NCBI GenBank assembly: GCA_021161305.1 | Contig: JAGHAW010000015.1 | Span: forward strand, 1 to 7,952 | From: Sulfurimonas sp. | Lineage (GTDB): Bacteria > Campylobacterota > Campylobacteria > Campylobacterales > Sulfurimonadaceae | Length of the DNA stretch: 7,952 bases | Reading direction: 5' to 3' | Part shown: positions 4,554 through 7,952 of the stretch, in pieces | Position numbering within the stretch: position 1 is the stretch's first letter | How the letters are laid out: every line of letters begins with the position of its first letter | Made by a program: the position numbers and the translations under genes | Notes under the pieces: generated by a model | Database searches by the model: none | What the model saw: only the letters and a program-made list of their open reading frames with translations | What the model was told of the DNA's origin: nothing

Positions 4554-6227
4554 GTGAAAGAATCTTCAGAAGTATTAGCAAGAAAATATCGTCCTTCAAA
4601 CTTTGACGAGCTTATAGGTCAAGAGACTATAACTCAAACTCTATCACTTGCACTTGACTCAAATAGACTCTCACATGCTTATCTGTTTTCTGGTCTTAGA
4701 GGTAGCGGTAAGACTTCAACAGCTAGAATCTTTGCAAAAGCCCTTATATGCGAAGAGGGAATAAGTCATCAGCCTTGCGGAGTTTGTCAAAACTGCGTAA
4801 TGGCACTTGAGAATCGCCATATGGACATCATAGAAATGGATGCTGCTTCTTCTAGAAAAATAGATGACATAAGAGACCTTATAGAACAGACAAAATATAA
4901 ACCTGCAAGTGCCAGATTTAAAATATTTATCATAGATGAAGTACATATGCTGACAAAAGAGGCTTTTAACGCTCTGCTTAAAACTCTTGAAGAGCCTCCA
5001 GAGTATGTAAAGTTTATCTTGGCTACAACTGACCCCTTGAAACTACCGGCAACTATTTTAAGTCGTACACAACATTTTAGATTTAAGTCTATCGCTACAA
5101 ATAAAATCATGGACCATTTAGCTCATATACTACATCTTGAACAAATTGAGTATGAAAATGATGCCCTTGAAATTTTAGCCCGAAGTGGAGGGGGTAGCTT
5201 GAGAGATACCCTTACCCTACTCGACCAAGCCATTATTTACTCTAAAAATCATGTAGATGTTCGCACCGTTACAGATATGCTAGGACTTGTTGACCCTAAA
5301 TTTATAACAGAACTTTTTAACGCTGTTTTTGCAAAAGATTATGCCAAACTTGTTGAGTACACAAAAGTTTTAGAAGATTATGAAGCTGAGATGGTAGTAG
5401 ATGAGTTGATAGCCTACCTAAAAGAGAAAATGTATAGCCATGATGCTCTATTTTCAACTCTGGTTCTTGATAGATTTTTTAGAATACTGAGTGACTCAAA
5501 ATATCTCTTCAGCATCAATGCTGACGGATCTTTTGTACTCTCTCTTATCTTCTTTAAAATGGTTGAAGCACTTCGTATCAAAGAAGTTGACCAGATGATA
5601 GAATCTCTGCAAAAAGAGATTCAAAGACCTGAAATAGCTACTATAAAGGTACAGACAGCAACTCCAGAGAAAGCTCCAGTGCAGGAAAGTAAAAGAGAGG
5701 AAATTTTACCGGAAGAGAGTTGTGTAGCAGAACCAAGCGTTCCCACGCAGGAGCGTGGGAACGAGAGTGAAATTTCACATGTAAAGAAATATGAAGAACT
5801 TTTACTCAAGATAAAAGATAGAAACTACGAACTTGGCGAATGCTTTACAAATAATATAGAGTTTATCTCCTATGAAAATAATATTTTAACTTGGGAAAGT
5901 TGTGCTGGAGAAGAGTGTAAAAAAACACTGAAACATGGATGGGGCGTTATAAAACAACTTGTTAGAGAAATTTTTAGTTTTGAAACACAAATCAAAGGTA
6001 ACCCTTGTTCAAAAGAAGTTCACGAAAAAAAAAATGATGTTGCAGACAAACCCACACACACCATAACCATGCAAGAGACTCAAAGCTCTTCAATGGTAGA
6101 AGATGCTGAGATTGGCAACACTCAAAGCAAAGAGATTGATGGTAGCGATATAAAAAATGAACCGATTGTTCAAAAAGCGATAGAACTTTTTGAAGCTACA
6201 AAAGTAACTATCCAGTCAAAAATCTAA
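4554..6227 (+). CDS. dnaX: DNA polymerase III subunit tau (clamp loader, DnaX)
   Basis: DnaX forms the ATPase core of the clamp loader that places the beta clamp on primed DNA and ties the polymerase to the replisome. With the GTG start it has 557 residues (numbers below use this start). Visible parts: ARKYRPSNFDELIGQ (9-23), Walker A SGLRGSGKTS (46-55), four zinc-binding cysteines in ICEE-x(5)-CGVCQNC (Cys66, 75, 78, 81), Walker B IFIIDEVHML (124-133), sensor 1 ILATTDP, sensor 2 GGSLRDTLTLLDQ (213-225), a collar domain to about 350, a variable linker (about 358-409), then a tau C-terminal domain (about 411-485) and an acidic tail ending in a helix. Oddities: a palindromic repeat in the linker (5738-5763) and an A10 tract (6025-6034) where slippage would truncate the tail. 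The stop overlaps the convergent HTH gene by four bases. Confidence 0.96.
   Translation: MKESSEVLARKYRPSNFDELIGQETITQTLSLALDSNRLSHAYLFSGLRGSGKTSTARIFAKALICEEGISHQPCGVCQNCVMALENRHMDIIEMDAASSRKIDDIRDLIEQTKYKPASARFKIFIIDEVHMLTKEAFNALLKTLEEPPEYVKFILATTDPLKLPATILSRTQHFRFKSIATNKIMDHLAHILHLEQIEYENDALEILARSGGGSLRDTLTLLDQAIIYSKNHVDVRTVTDMLGLVDPKFITELFNAVFAKDYAKLVEYTKVLEDYEAEMVVDELIAYLKEKMYSHDALFSTLVLDRFFRILSDSKYLFSINADGSFVLSLIFFKMVEALRIKEVDQMIESLQKEIQRPEIATIKVQTATPEKAPVQESKREEILPEESCVAEPSVPTQERGNESEISHVKKYEELLLKIKDRNYELGECFTNNIEFISYENNILTWESCAGEECKKTLKHGWGVIKQLVREIFSFETQIKGNPCSKEVHEKKNDVADKPTHTITMQETQSSSMVEDAEIGNTQSKEIDGSDIKNEPIVQKAIELFEATKVTIQSKI
5738..5763. repeat. GC-rich 26-bp palindrome inside dnaX, probable dispersed repeat
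   Basis: CGTTCCCACGC (5738-5748) and GCGTGGGAACG (5753-5763) are perfect reverse complements around AGGA. Its GC content (18 of 26) contrasts sharply with the AT-rich surroundings. It is read in frame as Ser-Val-Pro-Thr-Gln-Glu-Arg-Gly-Asn in the variable DnaX linker. From memory, GTTCCCACGC...GCGTGGGAAC hairpins are dispersed in many bacterial genomes; only one copy is present in this window. Confidence 0.8.
6025..6034 (+). other. A10 slippage tract in dnaX, possible source of a short (gamma-like) product
   Basis: Ten consecutive A lie in dnaX, read as gAA AAA AAA AAt, so an A-AAA-AAA heptamer is in the phase used for -1 frameshifting. One extra A, or a -1 shift, gives Lys then TGA at 6035-6037; one lost A gives nine or ten foreign codons and TAA at 6064-6066. 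Either event removes about the last 60 residues. No strong downstream hairpin is seen, which favours RNA-polymerase slippage over ribosomal shifting. Confidence 0.5.
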
Positions 6228-6436
6228 TTAAAAAAAATCTTATTACAACAAAGTCTTTCCCTTTTACAAAACTTTAAAATAGACGCATAGGGGGTCGTAT
6301 TTCGCCTCTTCATAGTCGCAAAATTCATTTGAGTTATCCCAAGAATATTTGCAACATCTTTATCATAAACTTTTACATTTTCACTCTGTGCCAAATAAAG
6401 TTTCAACTCTTTTACAATATCATGAAAATCTTTCAT
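6224..6436 (-). CDS. small helix-turn-helix regulator, phage CI-repressor-like
   Basis: This 70-residue protein is essentially one DNA-binding domain. Residues 24-34 (YDKDVANILGI) and 35-46 (TQMNFATMKRRN) form the scaffold and recognition helices of a lambda-repressor-like HTH, of the kind annotated as phage CI repressor HTH, followed by TPYASILKFCKRERL. No oligomerisation or ligand domain is present. Start: AGGAG on the minus strand (6441-6445) is two bases from ATG 6439 but five from ATG 6436, so 6436 is chosen. The 3' end has a T8 run (complement of 6230-6237), encoding Ile-Phe-Phe, just before the TAG, so slippage would change the last residues. It converges on dnaX with overlapping stops and is divergent from the 6574 gene across a region with clustered TTGC/GCAA half-sites, which suggests autoregulation and control of that gene. 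The target is not known. Confidence 0.85.
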   Translation of the reverse strand: MKDFHDIVKELKLYLAQSENVKVYDKDVANILGITQMNFATMKRRNTTPYASILKFCKRERLCCNKIFFN

Positions 6437-6455
6437 CATTACTCCTAAAAATAAA

Positions 6456-6485
6456 AATATAGCTAAAAAATTTCACATAATGCAA
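6456..6485 (-). promoter_or_regulatory. promoter for the HTH gene
   Basis: On the minus strand TTGCAT (6485-6480) is followed after 18 bases by TATATT (6461-6456), about 20 bases before the start codon, with AGGAG in between. The arrangement is compact and plausible; the -35 matches TTGACA at four of six positions. Confidence 0.45.
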
Positions 6486-6501
6486 AAATATTGCAAATTG
6501 C
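6481..6501. promoter_or_regulatory. clustered TTGC/GCAA half-sites between divergent promoters (operator candidate)
   Basis: TGCAA (6481-6485) and TTGCA (6491-6495) form an inverted repeat with a five-base centre; TTGCAA (6491-6496) is itself a perfect palindrome; GCAA-A-TTGC spans 6493-6501. These overlap the -35 regions of both divergent promoters, the expected place for an operator of the adjacent HTH protein. This is a pattern observation, not proof of binding. Confidence 0.35.
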
Positions 6502-6518
6502 TATTTTTTACATATATT
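6491..6518 (+). promoter_or_regulatory. promoter for the 6574 gene
   Basis: TTGCAA (6491-6496), 16 bases, then TATATT (6513-6518). The predicted start near 6525 gives a leader of about 50 bases. It is back to back with the HTH promoter, the two -35 hexamers being five bases apart. Confidence 0.45.
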
Positions 6519-6573
6519 AGACTTTATAAAAAACAAAGCTTATATGTCTTAGAATTAGGGGAGAGGGGTTATC

Positions 6574-6996
6574 ATGTTTGTATCATCATATAACACTTAC
6601 ATCCACACAAACAGTTCAACTAGCACTGCCAAAGAGCGAAGTGAAAAAGTTAGGTATACGCAAAGTTCCCTTAATCTTGACATATCACAAAATGGGGTTT
6701 TAAAACCAAAAAGTGGTAAAAATCTACCTATAAACTACATTTCAAGCTATAAAGCATTTAGCAATAAACAAAAATTACAAAACCCACTTAGAGATAAAAG
6801 CACGATAACATACAACAAAATAGCTATTAAAAAAAATGCAGAAACAGCTTATGAAGAGGGTTCTAAAATATTTTCACTATCTAAAAAACCACATATCGCA
6901 CTTAGCCAAACACCAAAAGCAGAATCAAACCTCCGTCATACAATGGTAAATACTTACATTGCAAATGACAGATACTACCAAATTTCTGTTGCTTAA
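6574..6996 (+). CDS. uncharacterised Ser/Lys/Asn-rich protein, 140 residues
   Basis: I cannot name this protein. The ATG follows a purine-rich AGGGGAGAGGGG ribosome binding region (6557-6568). The sequence is basic, lacks Cys and Trp, and has no signal peptide or membrane segment. The first 50 residues are Ser/Thr/Asn-rich and probably disordered (SSYNTYIHTNSSTSTAK), a middle part contains INYISSYKAFSNKQKLQ (53-69), and the C-terminus ends in the compact motif RHTMVNTYIANDRYYQI (121-137). I have the impression that the MVNTYI-x-ND-x-YY ending recurs in hypothetical proteins of Sulfurimonas and Arcobacter relatives, which would make it a lineage-specific family, but I could not check this. It has its own promoter, is divergent from the HTH gene, and is followed by a probable terminator, so it is a single-gene unit likely controlled by its neighbour. 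Confidence 0.8.
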   Translation: MFVSSYNTYIHTNSSTSTAKERSEKVRYTQSSLNLDISQNGVLKPKSGKNLPINYISSYKAFSNKQKLQNPLRDKSTITYNKIAIKKNAETAYEEGSKIFSLSKKPHIALSQTPKAESNLRHTMVNTYIANDRYYQISVA

Positions 6997-7007
6997 GCCA
7001 CTTCCAT

Positions 7008-7033
7008 AAATAACCAAATTTTAGTTATTTTTT
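7008..7033 (+). terminator. probable intrinsic terminator after the 6574 gene
   Basis: AAATAAC (7008-7014) pairs with GTTATTT (7024-7030) across a nine-base loop and runs into a T6 stretch (7028-7033). The stem is AT-rich and therefore weak, but the position 12 bases after the stop and the U-tract fit. Confidence 0.5.
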
Positions 7034-7061
7034 AAATGTATTAAAAAAAATCCGATATAAT
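7032..7061 (+). promoter_or_regulatory. promoter of the pilin gene, FliA-like with overlapping TATAAT
   Basis: TTAA (7032-7035), 17 bases, then CGATAT (7053-7058), the same layout as the site before the 645 gene. The same stretch also contains a perfect sigma-70 -10, TATAAT (7056-7061), without a clear -35. The leader would be about 30 bases. Whether FliA, sigma-70 or both use it cannot be decided from sequence. Confidence 0.45.
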
Positions 7062-7096
7062 AAACTATAGAGTAAATAAAAACAAAAGGATACAAC

Positions 7097-7687
7097 ATGA
7101 GAAGAAGAGGTTTTACGCTTATTGAGCTTTCTATCGTTATGATAATTATAGGTTTAATTATTGGTGGTGTTATGAAAGGTAAGGATTTAATCAATAGTGC
7201 TGAACAAAAGAAAATATACAACACTTGGGTTAAACAGTGGGTTGTAACTGCTAATACTTATCAGGATAGAACAGGTTGTCTTATTGCTGATGGAAGTGAC
7301 AATGGAGGAACTGCTACTGGTGAAGATGGTCACTGTGACAATGTAAGGCTAGACAATTCAGTTACAGTACAAAATAGATTAGAAGCTATCGGATTGGATG
7401 TTCCTGTAAGTAATCTTGTTACAACTGGAGAGGGTGGAGCTTATAATATTAAAGGTAAATATGCAACAAGTGCAACTATTGCATATTTTTATTGGCTTAA
7501 TACTGGAAATGGTTCAAGAAATACATTATACCTAGTACATCTACCAACAGATGTAGCTATTGCTTTTGATAAAATGACAGATGGAAAAATAGGTTCAAAT
7601 AGTGGCGATTTTAGAATTTATCCAAGTGGTGATGTATGGCCAAATGCTTCAACAACAAATACAGTTAATGCTACTTTAGAATTTTAG
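7097..7687 (+). CDS. type IV pilin/pseudopilin-like protein
   Basis: This 196-residue protein has a class III prepilin signal: a five-residue basic leader MRRRG, cleavage expected before Phe6, then FTLIELSIVMIIIGLIIGGVMKG with glutamate at mature position 5, as needed for prepilin peptidase processing and assembly. The hydrophobic helix (7-26) anchors the precursor in the inner membrane and packs in the pilus core. The rest is a Gly/Asn/Thr-rich globular head with two cysteines (Cys61, Cys80), a likely disulfide around a variable loop GSDNGGTATGEDGH. It is longer than GspG-type major pseudopilins (about 140), so it may be a minor pilin, a type IV pilin or a competence pseudopilin; I cannot tell which. 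A clear AAAAGGA (7084-7090) precedes the ATG. It appears monocistronic, between two hairpins, and converges on a PilC/GspF-type gene, its probable assembly partner. Confidence 0.9.
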   Translation: MRRRGFTLIELSIVMIIIGLIIGGVMKGKDLINSAEQKKIYNTWVKQWVVTANTYQDRTGCLIADGSDNGGTATGEDGHCDNVRLDNSVTVQNRLEAIGLDVPVSNLVTTGEGGAYNIKGKYATSATIAYFYWLNTGNGSRNTLYLVHLPTDVAIAFDKMTDGKIGSNSGDFRIYPSGDVWPNASTTNTVNATLEF

Positions 7688-7694
7688 ACTTTTA

Positions 7695-7718
7695 TTACTT
7701 ACCCTTTTGGGTAAGTGA
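7695..7718. terminator. hairpin between convergent pilin and PilC/GspF genes, probable bidirectional terminator
   Basis: ACTTACCC (7697-7704) and GGGTAAGT (7709-7716) are exact complements around TTTT; adding T-A and G-U pairs extends the stem to ten. It starts eight bases after the pilin stop and lies 15 bases from the stop of the opposite gene. The following bases are only moderately T-rich, so efficiency is uncertain. Confidence 0.6.
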
Positions 7719-7732
7719 CTTCACTTTCTTAC

Positions 7733-7952
7733 CTATTGACTAATTTTTCCTATCAAATCATACATTGGACCCATGAGTCCTACCATCACGAGTGCCATAA
7801 ATCCACCGACTATTATTAACACGACAGGCTCTATAAATTTACCGATATTTTCTGCATAATAATCAACTCTTTCATAGTAGAATTCGGAGATAGTTTGTAG
7901 TTGGGCATCCAACATACCAGAAGATTCTCCGACACTTATCATGCGAAGAGTA
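7733..7952 (-). CDS. type II secretion/type IV pilus platform protein (PilC/GspF family), C-terminal end
   Basis: Only the last 72 or so codons are inside the window; the gene continues past the right edge. The visible part begins TLRMISVGESSGMLDAQL, the conserved start of the second GspF/PilC cytoplasmic repeat's end, followed by a helical segment (YYERVDYYAENIGKFIEP) and the final transmembrane helix VVLIIVGGFMALVMVGLMGPMYDLI, ending GKISQ. Proteins of this family are about 400 residues with three membrane helices; they sit in the inner membrane and couple the assembly ATPase to pilin insertion. The ATG at 7942 is internal, not a start. The gene converges on the pilin gene, so the two are not in one operon, but neighbouring genes beyond the edge probably include ATPase and other pilus parts. 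Confidence 0.92.
   Translation of the reverse strand, partial: TLRMISVGESSGMLDAQLQTISEFYYERVDYYAENIGKFIEPVVLIIVGGFMALVMVGLMGPMYDLIGKISQ

Noticed and set aside
4787..5110. Antisense open frame of 107 codons inside dnaX
   Set aside because: It lies opposite the conserved AAA+ core of dnaX, has no ribosome binding site of note and no recognisable domain; a shadow of the real gene. The other antisense frames in rho, murI, dnaX and the pilin gene are rejected for the same reason.
5919..5925. A7 run in dnaX as the programmed frameshift site
   Set aside because: The reading phase is TGT AAA AAA ACA, so the slippery heptamer needed for tandem -1 slippage is out of phase, and the run is shorter than the A10 tract further on.
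6481..6505. Sigma-54 promoter before the 6574 gene (TTGCAAATTGCTATTTT)
   Set aside because: The -12-like TTGCT is present but there is no GG at the required distance upstream, and a sigma-70-type promoter fits the same region better.
1..7952. CRISPR array, tRNA/rRNA genes, insertion sequence or prophage
   Set aside because: No regularly spaced direct repeats, no cloverleaf or rRNA-like segments, and no transposase, integrase or phage structural gene was seen; the CI-like HTH protein alone does not indicate a prophage.

Overview
The window is AT-rich chromosomal DNA, most likely from a free-living member of the Campylobacterota (former Epsilonproteobacteria), close to Sulfurimonas or its relatives. 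This rests on the rho-murI pair (also adjacent in Helicobacter pylori, as far as I recall), the epsilon-type DnaX C-terminus, TAAAAT/TATAAA -10 elements with weak -35s, CGATAT flagellar-type -10 elements, and two small proteins that look lineage-restricted. Nothing resembles a phage, integron, CRISPR array or rRNA/tRNA locus.

Layout. Bases 1-574 (minus) hold the N-terminal three quarters of the nucleotidase SurE. Divergent from it, 645-1169 encodes an unrecognised 174-residue helical protein, followed after 14 bases by a membrane-anchored chemoreceptor-like protein whose signalling hairpin stops shortly after the tip. A housekeeping block follows on the plus strand: rho (2400-3755), murI (3758-4501, two bases after rho) and dnaX (4554-6227). 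It covers transcription termination, D-glutamate supply for peptidoglycan, and the replicative clamp loader. dnaX overlaps tail to tail by four bases with a small minus-strand HTH regulator gene. That regulator is divergent from an uncharacterised Ser/Lys/Asn-rich 140-residue protein (6574-6996). The right end carries a type IV pilin-like gene (7097-7687) converging on the 3' end of a PilC/GspF-type platform gene (7733 to the window edge).

How the genes work together. The rho-murI pair is probably co-transcribed from a strong promoter at 2295-2324, and dnaX has its own extended -10 promoter. The chemoreceptor-like protein, the pilin, the PilC/GspF fragment and two promoter-like TTAA-N17-CGATAT sites (before the 645 gene and before the pilin gene) hint at a motility/surface-appendage theme on either side of the housekeeping block, but this is inference. 

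Most interesting points: an in-phase A10 tract in dnaX, where slippage in either direction quickly reaches a stop (a possible programmed short form); a perfect 11-bp-arm GC-rich palindrome embedded in frame in the DnaX linker that looks like a dispersed repeat; a compact divergent control region with clustered TTGC/GCAA half-sites next to the HTH gene; and the half-length chemoreceptor signalling domain. I found no clear, wholly new multi-gene system.
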